A stretch of 38,922 nucleotides of DNA from Candidatus Poribacteria bacterium. GTDB taxonomy: Bacteria > Poribacteria > WGA-4E > WGA-3G. The stretch is taken from assembly GCA_022822085.1 (NCBI GenBank), contig JAJECK010000142.1, positions 1 to 38,922 of the forward strand. The letters run 5' to 3'. This document shows, piece after piece, positions 1 to 8,816 of the stretch (positions are counted from its first letter, which is position 1; the number at the start of each line of letters is the position of its first letter). A program made the position numbers and the translations under genes. The notes beneath the pieces are model-generated. The model made no database searches. It saw nothing but the letters and a program-made list of their open reading frames with translations, and had not been told where the DNA came from.

Positions 1-117
1 CACTTAGATACATCAAGCAAGATATGCTACACAGCGACTGCGGAGAAAATAGATCGGGAAAACATATAACCTACAAACATTTAAAAGAGGCAGAGAATCC
101 TTAAGTTTACACCTATA

Positions 118-185
118 GGTAGAGCGAAGCGAAACCCGACACGTGATGATTATGTCTAACATGTCGGGTTTCGCTTCGCTCTACC
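118..185. repeat. Palindromic repeat, 24-bp perfect arms
   Basis: The arms at 118-141 and 162-185 are exact reverse complements around a 20-base loop. The core GTAGAGCGAAGCGAAACCC recurs as a half copy at 24331-24350. A close relative with 29-bp arms lies at 23691-23770. On the right the sequence continues into CCGACCTAC, as in that relative. The matching left extension is missing here because another element ends at 117. No run of T follows, so this is a dispersed repeat more than a clear terminator. Confidence 0.85.
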
Positions 186-212
186 CGACCTACAATATTG
201 CACTTGACAAAG

Positions 213-360
213 CACTATTCTATTACTAAGTACCCTTCCTCTTTACAAGTCCAACACTACACTCCCCACATATATGAATTAGTGCATCCACAACCTGCGT
301 AACAGTAAAATATGTGATGCTGTAACGTAGAAAACAGCTCAAAATAAAAGGACAAACTAT
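213..360 (+). repeat. Duplicated leader of the WD40 genes, copy 1
   Basis: This 148-base stretch upstream of the first WD40 gene matches 2838-2988 upstream of the second almost base for base. The shared part includes an AGGA ribosome-binding site about 9 bases before the start. It shows that the unit duplicated included the leader as well as the gene. Conservation of a non-coding leader suggests that it carries the expression signals, but I cannot pick out a promoter in it. Confidence 0.8.
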
Positions 361-2247
361 ATGGTGAAAAAATTACTGTTTTCGGTATTTATATTTGGGG
401 TTTCAATATCCCTTTTAGCACCAAACACTTTTGCTCAAGATTGGACACAATGGGGGTTACCCGATGGAGCGAAGGCACGTCTTGGTAAAGGTTCTATAAA
501 TGAAATAACGTACTCCCCTGATGGGAAGCGTTTGGCTGTAGCAGGTAGTATAGGTATTTGGATTTATGACGCACAGACAGGAGAGGAAATTAACCTAATT
601 ACAGGGCATACATCCGGTGTGAAAAGCGTGGCATTCAGTCCAGACGGTTTTACAATTGCCAGTGGCAGTGCAGATGCTTCTGTCCGTTTATGGGACGCGA
701 GAACAGGTATGCATCTTAGGTCAATGTTGGGGCACGGGAGTGGTGTAAATAGCGTTGTGTTTAGTTCAGATGGAGAGATACTCGTCAGTGGGAGTGACGA
801 CGCTACTGCTCGTATATGGGATGTCCGGACAGGGACATCGCTGCGGACACTTGCAGGACACACAGAAAGGATTTGGAGTGTTGCTATTAGTCCTGATGAC
901 AAGACAGTTGCAAGTGCCAGTTGGGATAATACAGCGCGTTTATGGGATGTACAGACTGGTAAATCTCTACGAACTCTCATAGGGCATGAGAAGCATCTCT
1001 TGGCTGTTGCGTTTAGTCCGGATGGCAAGATAATCGCCAGTACGAGTTGGGATAGGACTGTCCGTCTATGGGATAAAAAGACCGGCACCCTACTTCATAC
1101 ATTGAAGAAACATACTCACGGAGGAGTTACAGATGTTGTGTTCAGTCCTGATGGTCAGACAGTCGCAAGTTCAGGGGTTTGGGATAAAAGAGTTTGTTTT
1201 TGGGATGTGAAAACCGGTGAATTACAACAGGTATTAAAAGTGCATACGTATATGATCAGTATTGTGTTTAGTCCTGATGGTCAGACTCTTGCAACTGCAA
1301 GTTCTACTGAAACTGTGTGTCTATGGGATGTGGGAACTGGAGAACATCTTCGAGAACTGACAGGACATACGGGTAGGATCAAGGATATAGCAATCAGTTC
1401 AGATGGTTCAGCACTAGCGACGAGTAGTGGCAGCGACAATTCTGCATGTTTGTGGGATTTGCAGACAGGCGCACTACTTCACCTATTGACGGGACATACA
1501 TGGGAGGTCTCTTGTGTAGCGTTCAGTCCCGATGGCAAGACACTTGCAAGCGGAAGTTATTCAGATGATGATGACACTGTGTATATATGGGATGTGCAAG
1601 CAGGCACATCTATTCGGAAACTCAAAGATCATACGGATGGAATTGGAAGTATAGCATTCAGTCCAGATGGAAAAATACTCGCAAGTCAAGGTGTTGAAAA
1701 TACGTTGCTTTTGTGGAACATACAGACCGGTACAACGATTAGAACACTCACAGGACATACACATGAAATTGTTAGTGTAGTTTTCAGTCCGGATGGAAAG
1801 ACCCTGGCAAGTGGGAGTTGGGACAGTACTGTGCGTTTGTGGGATGTGCAGACAGGGACATCTATTAGAGAATTGATAAAACATGCTCATAGAGTCGGTA
1901 GCGTTGCGTTTAGTCCCGATGGTAAGATGCTTGCTAGCGGAAGCTGGGACGATACAGTGTGCTTGTGGGATGTACAAACGGGTACATCTATTATAGAATT
2001 GACAGGACATACGAATAATGTTGTTAGTGTAGTATTCAGTCCAAATGGTAAGTTGCTCGCTACAGGAAGTTGGGACAATACCATTCGTTTATGGGATGTG
2101 CGAACCGGTACACATCTCTTGACATTGCCAGGGCATACGGATAGTGTTACCAGCGTAGTGTTCAGTCCGGATGGTAAAACGCTCACAAGCGGGAGTTTTG
2201 ATGGCACCGTGCTGCTATGGGAACTCACACCTGACATGGCGGATTAG
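361..2247 (+). CDS. Secreted WD40-repeat protein, 14 blades (copy 1)
   Basis: A 628-residue protein with a signal peptide: charged MVKK, a hydrophobic core, and likely cleavage near residue 25 at TFA-QD. The rest is WD40 repeats. I count 14 repeat ends of the type RLWD/CLWD, each preceded by a GHT and FSPDGK segment, which fits two seven-bladed propellers in a row. Such proteins are scaffolds for protein binding; no enzyme domain is visible. The export signal places it outside the cytoplasm. It is a paralogue of the gene at 2989-4854, with the same N-terminus and leader. ATG at 361 was chosen, but the next codon is GTG, which aligns with the GTG start of the paralogue, so translation may begin at 364. 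The partner is unknown. Confidence 0.92.
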   Translation: MVKKLLFSVFIFGVSISLLAPNTFAQDWTQWGLPDGAKARLGKGSINEITYSPDGKRLAVAGSIGIWIYDAQTGEEINLITGHTSGVKSVAFSPDGFTIASGSADASVRLWDARTGMHLRSMLGHGSGVNSVVFSSDGEILVSGSDDATARIWDVRTGTSLRTLAGHTERIWSVAISPDDKTVASASWDNTARLWDVQTGKSLRTLIGHEKHLLAVAFSPDGKIIASTSWDRTVRLWDKKTGTLLHTLKKHTHGGVTDVVFSPDGQTVASSGVWDKRVCFWDVKTGELQQVLKVHTYMISIVFSPDGQTLATASSTETVCLWDVGTGEHLRELTGHTGRIKDIAISSDGSALATSSGSDNSACLWDLQTGALLHLLTGHTWEVSCVAFSPDGKTLASGSYSDDDDTVYIWDVQAGTSIRKLKDHTDGIGSIAFSPDGKILASQGVENTLLLWNIQTGTTIRTLTGHTHEIVSVVFSPDGKTLASGSWDSTVRLWDVQTGTSIRELIKHAHRVGSVAFSPDGKMLASGSWDDTVCLWDVQTGTSIIELTGHTNNVVSVVFSPNGKLLATGSWDNTIRLWDVRTGTHLLTLPGHTDSVTSVVFSPDGKTLTSGSFDGTVLLWELTPDMAD

Positions 2248-2381
2248 AAAGGACTGAAGTAATACGCTACTGTGAAGTTTCATACTTAAGAAATATACCA
2301 CGATACAAAATATTAGTTTGTCCCGCAAAACCGCATAACCAATAGGTGTCAACTTACGGATTTTTCAAATGCAGAAACCCT

Positions 2382-2723
2382 CTTTAGTCCCTAATGAAGA
2401 TTAAGAAATAGTTTGGGTAATTCTATGTTCGCCAAGACTGGGTAGGTGCGGTTTCCTAACCAATTCAGAGGATCAAACGCGTATTCTGACATAGACATCA
2501 ATTTGAGGAAATAATCCTATATTTCAGCCCCAGAGGGGTGGAATGTGTATAGTTACCAGCATCAAGCCGTGGAGTGAACCCCAGAGGGGTGACACAACAG
2601 ACATAGACACCTTTCGCCCCTCTGGGGCTTGCTTTTGAGGGCATCGTCACGTTCTATACACCTTTCGCACCTCTGGTGCTGCCATTACCTGATTTATTTC
2701 TTAATCTTCATACGGGACTAAAG
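2382..2723. mobile_element. MITE-like element with 28-bp terminal inverted repeats
   Basis: The ends at 2382-2409 and 2696-2723 are inverted copies with 26 of 28 bases matching (CTTTAGTCCC..ATGAAGATTAAGAAAT). The 342-bp interior has no coding capacity and contains the GCCCCAGAGGGG-type repeat at 2494-2690. A second element with the same GTCCC..GATGAAGATTAA ends lies at 25223-25551. Size, lack of a transposase and paired ends are typical of non-autonomous elements. The transposase that would move it is not in the window. Confidence 0.7.
2494..2690. repeat. Dispersed repeat with CCCCAGAGGGG / CCCCTCTGGGG palindromes (copy A)
   Basis: About 190 bases related to 24355-24556. Shared blocks are TCAATTT.AGG, TCCTATATTTC, GGAATGTGTATAG, a GCCCC..CTGGGGCTTG block, GGCATCGTCACG, CTATACACCTTTCGCACC and CTGGTGCTGC. 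The element contains several pairable arms (CCCCAGAGGGG with CCCCTCTGGGG), so a transcript would fold. No open reading frame is conserved between the copies. Confidence 0.7.
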
Positions 2724-2837
2724 AACCTATTTACAAATGAAAACACGGACAGTGGTTATTGTCCTAAATTATCAAATTTACGTTAAGAAATTTACTGCGA
2801 TATAAAATACCAGTTTATCCCACAAAACCGCATAACC

Positions 2838-2988
2838 CACTATTCTATTACTAAGTACCCTTCCTCTTTACAAGTCCAACACTACACTTCCTACATAGAC
2901 GAATTAGTGCATCCACAACCTGTGTAACAGTAAAATATATGATGCTGTAACGCATGAAACAGATCAAAATAAAAGGACAAAATTTATA
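2838..2988 (+). repeat. Duplicated leader of the WD40 genes, copy 2
   Basis: This is the partner of 213-360 and nearly identical to it, with a handful of substitutions and small length changes just before the start codon. It ends in AAAAGGACAAAATTTATA and then the GTG start. Confidence 0.8.
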
Positions 2989-4854
2989 GTGAAAAAATTA
3001 CTGTTTTTGGTTTTTATATTTGGGTTTTCAATATCTTTTTTAGCACCAAGCACCTTTGCCCAAGACTACATACAGTGGGGATTACCCGATGGAGCGAAAG
3101 CACGTCTCGGTAAAGGCAAGATTAGCGAAATAGCCTACTCCCAGGATGGAAAACGGATCGCGGTTGCAAGTAGTATCGGTATTTGGATTTATGACGCACA
3201 GACAGGTGAAGAACTTGATTTGCTAAGAGGTGAAACACCGGCAGCCAGAAGCGTATGTTTCAGTCCGGATGGTTCTACATTAGTAAGTGCGATTGGGTTT
3301 AAAACAATTAGTCTTTGGAATGTGCACACTGGGACACAACTACGGACATTGCATGGAGATACAAGGGCAGTCTTTAGCGTGATATTCAGTCCGGATGGCA
3401 AAACACTCGCAAGTTGTAGCGACGACAACACCGTGCGTTTGTGGGATGTCCGAACCGGGACAACCCTTCACATATTGACAGGTCATACAGATAGACCTTG
3501 GAAAGTCGCGTTTAGTCCTGATGGTTCAAAAGTTGCTTGTGCCAGTTGGGATACAACTGTGCGTATGTGGGATGTTAGAACTGGTAAACCTCTTCATACA
3601 TTAAAAGGACATACTGGATTTGTGCGTTGTGTAGCCTTCAGTCCGGATGGTAAAACCCTTGTCAGTGCCAGTTCGGATACAACTGTCCGTATGTGGAATG
3701 TATCGACAGGGAAACATCTGCAAACACTGAAAGAACACACGGATTTGGTCTGGACATTAGCCTTCAGTCCAGATGGAAAAACGCTTGCAAGTGGATCTTT
3801 TGATACTACTATTCGTCTGTGGGACGTGAAAACTGGTAGATCTTTTCGGACGCTCACAGGACATACATCACGAGTTATTGCTCTTGATTTCAGTCCTGAT
3901 GGGAAGGTGCTGGTGAGTGGAAGTTATGATGGAACGATTCGCTTGTGGAACGCAGAAACAGGGGCGCGTATTAAGACGCTTACGGAACATCTGGATTTTG
4001 TTTGGACCGTAGCATTCAGTCCAGATGGTAATACCCTTGCAACTGGTGGAAGTAGGGGCACTCGTATTCGTTTGTGGGATATGCAAAAAGGGACTCTCTA
4101 TCAGGAGTTACCTGGGCATGCGGGGAGAGTCTATAGCATTGCATTCAATGCAGATGGCAAGATGTTGGCAAGCGCGAGTCATGATAATACTATACGTCTG
4201 TGGGATATAAAAACGGGAACTACTATATTTAATCTAACAGAACATACGGATGGTGTATTATCCGTTGCATTCAGTTCAGATGGAAAATCACTTGTGAGTG
4301 GATCAGGGGACACTACTGTGCGTTTGTGGGATGTGAAAACTGGCGCACCAATTAAGTCCCTGCGGGGACATACAGATGGTGTTAATAGCGTTGTATTCAG
4401 CCCGGATGGCAAGACGCTTGCGAGTGGAAGTTGGGATAATACTGTACATTTATGGGATGTCCACAGCGGCGAACATATCCACACATTAGGGCATGGTGGT
4501 AACTCGGTGTATAGCGTTGTCTTCAGTCCAGATGGAAAAACATTGGCAAGTTCGAGTGAGGACAACACTATTACATTATGGAATGTCCAAACAGGTACAT
4601 CTCTCCGAGTATTGAGAGGACACACTCAACAGGTCGGAAGCGTTATCTTCAATCAAAATGGAAACATAATCGCGAGTGGCAGCAGAGACACTACTGTGCG
4701 TTTGTGGCATGTCCAGACAGGGACACATCTATGGACATTTACCGGGCATACGTATAATATTAATAGTGTTGTATTTAGTCCAGATGGTAAGACACTTGCC
4801 AGCGGGAGTTTTGACGGCACCGTACTTCTATGGGACCTCCCTTATGAACAATAG
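2989..4854 (+). CDS. Secreted WD40-repeat protein, 14 blades (copy 2)
   Basis: A 621-residue paralogue of 361-2247. It has the same signal peptide design (MKKLLFLVF..TFA-QD) and again 14 WD repeat ends, which fits two seven-bladed propellers. The start is GTG, preceded by AGGA. The first mature residues (QWGLPDGAKARLGKGKI) and the first blade (GIWIYDAQTGEE) are nearly the same as in copy 1, and the last blade ends in a similar GSFDGTVLLW. The middle blades differ more, as expected when repeats recombine. It is likely an exported binding scaffold; the partner and any link to host or surface interaction are unknown. Confidence 0.92.
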   Translation: MKKLLFLVFIFGFSISFLAPSTFAQDYIQWGLPDGAKARLGKGKISEIAYSQDGKRIAVASSIGIWIYDAQTGEELDLLRGETPAARSVCFSPDGSTLVSAIGFKTISLWNVHTGTQLRTLHGDTRAVFSVIFSPDGKTLASCSDDNTVRLWDVRTGTTLHILTGHTDRPWKVAFSPDGSKVACASWDTTVRMWDVRTGKPLHTLKGHTGFVRCVAFSPDGKTLVSASSDTTVRMWNVSTGKHLQTLKEHTDLVWTLAFSPDGKTLASGSFDTTIRLWDVKTGRSFRTLTGHTSRVIALDFSPDGKVLVSGSYDGTIRLWNAETGARIKTLTEHLDFVWTVAFSPDGNTLATGGSRGTRIRLWDMQKGTLYQELPGHAGRVYSIAFNADGKMLASASHDNTIRLWDIKTGTTIFNLTEHTDGVLSVAFSSDGKSLVSGSGDTTVRLWDVKTGAPIKSLRGHTDGVNSVVFSPDGKTLASGSWDNTVHLWDVHSGEHIHTLGHGGNSVYSVVFSPDGKTLASSSEDNTITLWNVQTGTSLRVLRGHTQQVGSVIFNQNGNIIASGSRDTTVRLWHVQTGTHLWTFTGHTYNINSVVFSPDGKTLASGSFDGTVLLWDLPYEQ

Positions 4855-5052
4855 GACTGAATTGTTCAGCAAGGATTCATACGACCGGCAAATCAATGTT
4901 GAAAGCGTATTAGGTATTCTACATTGATTTAAGAACGAAACTTTACTGACAAGCAATCTGTATGATTACCTTAAAATTGATATCTATCGATAAAAAATTA
5001 TTAGCGATTATACTACTCGATGTGCTATAATAATATATTGGAGGAAGTTAAA

Positions 5053-5280
5053 ATGGAACGCATCACTGTGGATCCAAGAATTCTGGGAGGAAAACCGATT
5101 ATCAAAGGAACTCGCTTATCGGTTGAATTTATCCTAAATTTACTCGCGTCCAACGTGAGTGAAGAAGAGATTCTTGAGGACTACCAACATATAACCAAAG
5201 CAGATATTAACGCTTGTCTGAGATATGCCGCGCGGTGTCATAGGAATGAAATATATCTTGAGTTGAAGTCGGAAGCATGA
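5053..5280 (+). CDS. DUF433-family antitoxin-like protein
   Basis: A 75-residue protein carrying the DUF433 signature DPRILGGKPIIKGTRLSVE, followed by EEILEDYQHIT and ADINACLRYAAR, which fold as a small helix-turn-helix. DUF433 proteins are commonly found as the first gene of a pair with a PIN-like protein and are regarded as antitoxins. I chose ATG at 5053, which has GGAGG 8 bases upstream; an upstream in-frame start at 5020 would add 11 residues without an SD. The stop overlaps the next start (ATGA, 5277-5280), so the two are translationally coupled. By analogy it should bind the partner and repress the operon. Confidence 0.85.
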   Translation: MERITVDPRILGGKPIIKGTRLSVEFILNLLASNVSEEEILEDYQHITKADINACLRYAARCHRNEIYLELKSEA

Positions 5281-5654
5281 AATTTGATGAACTACGAATC
5301 CTTACCGATGAAAACGTATCTCCGAAGGTCGTGGCTTTTCTCAGAAATAGTGGGATTGACGTGTTAGATACGAAGGAGCAGGGATGGTTCGGAAAGAAGG
5401 ATGACGAATTGCTTGAAATAGCGTATCAAGACAACCGATGGATGTTTACACATGATACGGATTTTGGAACTTTGGCGATTCATGAAGGTAAACGGTATGT
5501 AGGTATCATCCTCCTAAGAGTCAGGAATATGAATTCACAAAATATTATAACTGTCTGTAACCAACTTCTTGATCACGACATAGATATCTTGCAGGGTGCG
5601 TTAGTAGTCGTTGAAGAAACCCGAATCAGAATTAGACATAAAGATGAAGATTAA
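5277..5654 (+). CDS. DUF5615 PIN-like toxin candidate
   Basis: A 125-residue protein starting RILTDENVSPKVVAFLRNSG. It has the early Asp-Glu of PIN-like (Mut7-C related) domains, the middle block KKDDELLEIAYQDNRWMFTHDTDFG with further acidic residues, and a hydrophobic VGIILLRV strand. This is the DUF5615 pattern, a predicted RNase fold that pairs with DUF433. It overlaps the DUF433 gene by four bases. Acidic residues for metal binding appear intact (D10-E11, D60-D62 region). The toxin role is inferred from family and pairing. A degraded pair is unlikely, because both frames are clean and of usual length. Confidence 0.82.
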   Translation: MKFDELRILTDENVSPKVVAFLRNSGIDVLDTKEQGWFGKKDDELLEIAYQDNRWMFTHDTDFGTLAIHEGKRYVGIILLRVRNMNSQNIITVCNQLLDHDIDILQGALVVVEETRIRIRHKDED

Positions 5655-5721
5655 CCTTACATGAACTTAAACATATATTAAGTTCATGCTGGGTGGATGA
5701 GTAAATCTATTTTGTCAATCG

Positions 5722-6708
5722 TTAAAAAGGTGGTGCAGTCAAACGCACAAACGAACGTGACACCTCGTCCAATGTTTCGCGAATAGCATCATCCAATTCC
5801 CACCCTACACCACCGAGGGTGTCATCAAGTTGTTCAATCGTATCGCTTCCGCTGATAGCCGCGGTGACTTCAGGATGTGATACCACCCATGCAACTGCAA
5901 GCTGTGCGGGTGTTTTTCCTAATTCATCAGCAAGCCGTTTGAGCGTAGCAAGGACCTTTCCTGTGGCACCGCGCATTCTACGCTCATATTCTTCTGGGTA
6001 ACGTCTTGCCCACAATGTACCAGCAGGTGGCGGTTCATCAGGTGAATAGACACCACTCAACAAACCGACAGATAACGGACTATAACACATCACACCAAGA
6101 CCTTCCTCACGTACCAACCCGAACATCTCAGTTTCCAAATCTCTGTTGAGCAGATTATACATATTTTGAACGCACATATACGGTGTAGCATTGATACTAT
6201 CGGCAATCCAGAGTGCTTTGCAAACTTGCCATGCCTGATGGTTACAGCACCCAAGGTAACGGACCTTACCTGAGCGTACGAGATCGTCTAATGCACGGAT
6301 TGTCTCCTCTTGTGGTGTGGTGTCGTCCGTGACGTGAATTAGATAGACATCAATATGATCAGTTCCGATACGCGTTAGTGAACGGTCTATCTCCCGCATG
6401 ATATGGTATCGTGATAACCCGTAGTCATTTGGGCCTTGTCCTATGTGGCTGCAGACTTTGGAAGTAATCACCACATCATCCCGTTTCCCTTTAATCGCTT
6501 TGCCGAGAATCACCTCTGAACGGCCGATATTATCGCGATCATCCATCGGTCCATATATGTTTGCACAATCAATCAGGTTGATACCGTTGGCAATTGCATG
6601 CTCAATCAAATGTTGTGCGGCGTTCTCGTCAGCTTGTCCTCTTAATCCTAACCCTAAAGCGAGGGGACTTACCTTAACCCCTGCTTTACCAAAATTGACA
6701 TATTCCAT
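5722..6708 (-). CDS. Aldo/keto reductase
   Basis: A 328-residue NAD(P)H-dependent oxidoreductase with a TIM barrel of the aldo/keto reductase superfamily. The catalytic tetrad is visible: Asp47 and Tyr52 in IDCANIYG, Lys84 in VITSK and His125 in VYLIHV. The start of the protein (FGKAGVKVSPLALGLG) and the C-terminal cofactor region (LAVAWVVSHPEVTAAISGSDTIEQL) are standard. It is close in style to the glyceraldehyde-3-phosphate reductase/L-galactose dehydrogenase branch, but the substrate cannot be read from sequence. It lies 10 bases downstream of the pseudouridine synthase gene and may be co-transcribed with it. Confidence 0.92.
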   Translation of the reverse strand: MEYVNFGKAGVKVSPLALGLGLRGQADENAAQHLIEHAIANGINLIDCANIYGPMDDRDNIGRSEVILGKAIKGKRDDVVITSKVCSHIGQGPNDYGLSRYHIMREIDRSLTRIGTDHIDVYLIHVTDDTTPQEETIRALDDLVRSGKVRYLGCCNHQAWQVCKALWIADSINATPYMCVQNMYNLLNRDLETEMFGLVREEGLGVMCYSPLSVGLLSGVYSPDEPPPAGTLWARRYPEEYERRMRGATGKVLATLKRLADELGKTPAQLAVAWVVSHPEVTAAISGSDTIEQLDDTLGGVGWELDDAIRETLDEVSRSFVRLTAPPF

Positions 6709-6718
6709 AATCTATCTC

Positions 6719-7699
6719 CTATAAATGTGCTCGTGTTAACGTTCGTAATGCATCAATAAGTCGGTGCATATCTGCTGGTTTTGGTGCGGAAAACATCAGA
6801 GTTTCATGTGTGATAGGGTGCTCAAATTGAAGTGTCCGTGCATGCAATGCTTGTCGTCTGAGGTGTATAAGTGCATGTTTTATTGGGAGTGTGTCCGCGT
6901 CGTTCAAAGCGCGTTGTTCTCCTCCATAGATGGCATCGCCTGTGACTGGGTGTCCAATGTGTTGCAGGTGCACACGAATTTGATGTAACCGACCTGTTTC
7001 TAAAGTGAGTTGAACGAGAGAGAATTTGTTATATATTTCTAATACCTGATAATGCGTGACAGCATGCCTGCCGTTATTTTCTACTGTGGTCATGCGTCGT
7101 CGGTCACGACGGCTACGTGCGATTTGTGCATCAATCGTTCCAGTGACTTCTGATGGAATCCCACACACAACAGCAACATACTGACGAGTGATGGTGTGTT
7201 CTTCAAACTGCCCGGAAAGCGCGCGATGCACGACATCTGTTTTGGCAACTACAAGCACACCTGACGTGTCTTTGTCCAATCTGTGAACGATACCGGGACG
7301 TTCTACACCTCCAATACCAGACAAGTCGCTGCAGTGTGATAGAAGTGCGTTAACAAGTGTTCCTGAATTGACACCGCTTGCGGGATGTACGAGCATGCCC
7401 GCGGGTTTGTTCAGCACAATTAAGTGGTTGTCTTCATAAAGGATGTCAAGCGGGATTTCTTCAGGTTGTCCGGTTTCCAAAGGACGAGATTCGGGAAACG
7501 AAATACACACTTGGTCTCCAACGCGGAGTGTCTGACTCGGTTGTTTGGAGACTTTATCGTTTATGGTGACAGCCCCTTCACGAATCAGTTTCTGGAGGTA
7601 GGTGCGCGACACATCTTCGGTTGCACTGATAAGAAACCTGTCCAACCGTTTCCTTTTGTGATTTTCTTGGATGTGGTAGATTTGTGCTGCAGTTTCCAT
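6719..7699 (-). CDS. rluD: RluA/RluD-family 23S rRNA pseudouridine synthase
   Basis: A 326-residue enzyme that converts uridine to pseudouridine in RNA. It has an N-terminal S4 RNA-binding domain (about residues 15-65, RLDRFLISATEDVSRTYLQK). The catalytic domain carries the family motif HRLDKDTSG with catalytic Asp142, close to its position in E. coli RluD, and ends with GRLHQIRVHLQHIGHPVTGD. Length and domain order fit RluD, which modifies helix 69 of 23S rRNA, but RluA-family members are hard to tell apart, so the symbol is tentative. No strong Shine-Dalgarno sequence precedes the ATG. Confidence 0.9.
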   Translation of the reverse strand: METAAQIYHIQENHKRKRLDRFLISATEDVSRTYLQKLIREGAVTINDKVSKQPSQTLRVGDQVCISFPESRPLETGQPEEIPLDILYEDNHLIVLNKPAGMLVHPASGVNSGTLVNALLSHCSDLSGIGGVERPGIVHRLDKDTSGVLVVAKTDVVHRALSGQFEEHTITRQYVAVVCGIPSEVTGTIDAQIARSRRDRRRMTTVENNGRHAVTHYQVLEIYNKFSLVQLTLETGRLHQIRVHLQHIGHPVTGDAIYGGEQRALNDADTLPIKHALIHLRRQALHARTLQFEHPITHETLMFSAPKPADMHRLIDALRTLTRAHL

Positions 7700-7799
7700 A
7701 ACTGTGCGTGGATGGGAATCAATCTGCTGAAGTTGAGATGTTGTTGCCGAAGTATAGTTTGCGCCTGACTACGTTTCGCAGTATATGATTTAATACCGT

Positions 7800-8570
7800 T
7801 TATTGTGATGTAGAAGTTGAGAACTGATATTTGCCATCTGAATTTACTGAGATTTTCGGTAGGTTGCGGTGTTTTTCAAACCACTGATATCCGATCTGCA
7901 GATTTTTCCAGAATTTAACCAAGTTTGCATCCGTTCCTGCCTTTTTCATCAACTGTGACATCGTGAGCCTATCTAATTTTGATGGGAAAATGTGGATAGG
8001 AATTTTCGCCTGACTGTTAGATTTTGCATGCACCGCTAACAAGTATACCTCCTTGATATATTCATCGGTGATTGGAATACACCCAATGGTAGCACACCCA
8101 CCATGCAGGAATATATCTCCACCTAAATCGCCTTTTTTACCCAAAATCTGATCAGAACGGTTTGGATAATTGATTCCAAGAGAGAGATAGAAATTGCTTT
8201 TGGGATTAAATCTATCGATATAATAAAAACCTTCCGGTATCTGTAAATCACCTTCTCGTCTTTTTGGACCTAAACTTCCCGATGTGCGACAGATTGGGTA
8301 GTCGTAGACTTTTTTGAAGATGTCATCTGATCCTGATAAAGTCCAAACTTCTAAAACTTTTTCTTGTTTGAAAACTCGGATAAACAGATTCTGAGGTGGA
8401 TATATAAGTCCTTTGTCTTCAAACCGTTTTCGGAGTAAACCGTGCTTTTCTAACATAGCTGTGCGGACACGGGGGTACTTTTGATGTTTATCTATGAAGG
8501 TTTCTGCTTCTTTTGATGGACAAGATAATAGCATTGTGGAGACGATTAGGATAAAAATATATTGATTCAT
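7800..8570 (-). CDS. YafK-like L,D-transpeptidase (YkuD fold) lipoprotein
   Basis: A 256-residue exported protein with the L,D-transpeptidase active site HGGCATIGC, whose His and last Cys are the catalytic pair. It also has the substrate-side block GDLQIPEGFYYIDRFNP typical of the YafK/ErfK subgroup. These enzymes form or cut 3-3 links, or attach or release proteins on peptidoglycan. I chose ATG at 8570 because it gives a short signal ending in LLSC, a lipobox. A TTG at 8612 would extend it by 14 residues. The tail after residue 200 is unlike the core and may be an extra substrate-binding part. It stands alone between rluD and a decayed transposon. Confidence 0.85.
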   Translation of the reverse strand: MNQYIFILIVSTMLLSCPSKEAETFIDKHQKYPRVRTAMLEKHGLLRKRFEDKGLIYPPQNLFIRVFKQEKVLEVWTLSGSDDIFKKVYDYPICRTSGSLGPKRREGDLQIPEGFYYIDRFNPKSNFYLSLGINYPNRSDQILGKKGDLGGDIFLHGGCATIGCIPITDEYIKEVYLLAVHAKSNSQAKIPIHIFPSKLDRLTMSQLMKKAGTDANLVKFWKNLQIGYQWFEKHRNLPKISVNSDGKYQFSTSTSQ

Positions 8571-8816
8571 AAGAACTTTTTGCTCATGTAAAAAGTGTGC
8601 TGTTGTTTTCAATGAACATAATGGGGCTGCGGTATTTTCTATCGAAATGATGTGAAAACTCGTAGGCCCTCTAAACTGATCTACATCACAACTAATCGTT
8701 TAAATGCTAACATATTTAGCAAAAGGCGTCAACAAAAACTAAACGATTTTTGTTGACTTATGTGTCGAAAACGTGTACCCTCATCAAGAACAACCATTTT
8801 TACCTGGGGATATCAT

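Larger units (their letters stand above)
1..360. other. Gene-free left end of the window
   Basis: No coding region is supported here. The stretch holds the perfect palindrome at 118-185. Just before it, 104-117 (TTTACACCTATA) resembles the right end of the MITE-like element seen at 12604-12618, so the window may open inside such an element. The last 148 bases are the leader shared with the second WD40 gene. A TTGACA near 204 has no convincing -10 partner and is not conserved in the second leader. Confidence 0.6.
2248..2988. other. Intergenic region between the WD40 paralogues, filled with repeats
   Basis: There is no gene. 2286-2340 and 2784-2838 are diverged direct copies of one 55-base sequence ending in CAAAACCGCATAACC. 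They bracket the inverted-repeat element 2382-2723. The second copy runs straight into the duplicated WD40 leader (2838-2988). The arrangement suggests that the WD40 duplication boundary lies here and that the element entered afterwards. Confidence 0.7.

Noticed and set aside
203-240. TTGACA promoter upstream of the first WD40 gene
   Set aside because: No -10 box at proper spacing, and the TTGACA lies outside the leader shared with the second gene.
564-1088. Antisense open frames over the WD40 genes (also 1561-2010, 1887-2237, 3189-3431, 3594-3857, 4179-4625)
   Set aside because: They are shadows of periodic WD40 codons, have repeated Ser/Pro/Val-rich translations and no ribosome-binding sites.
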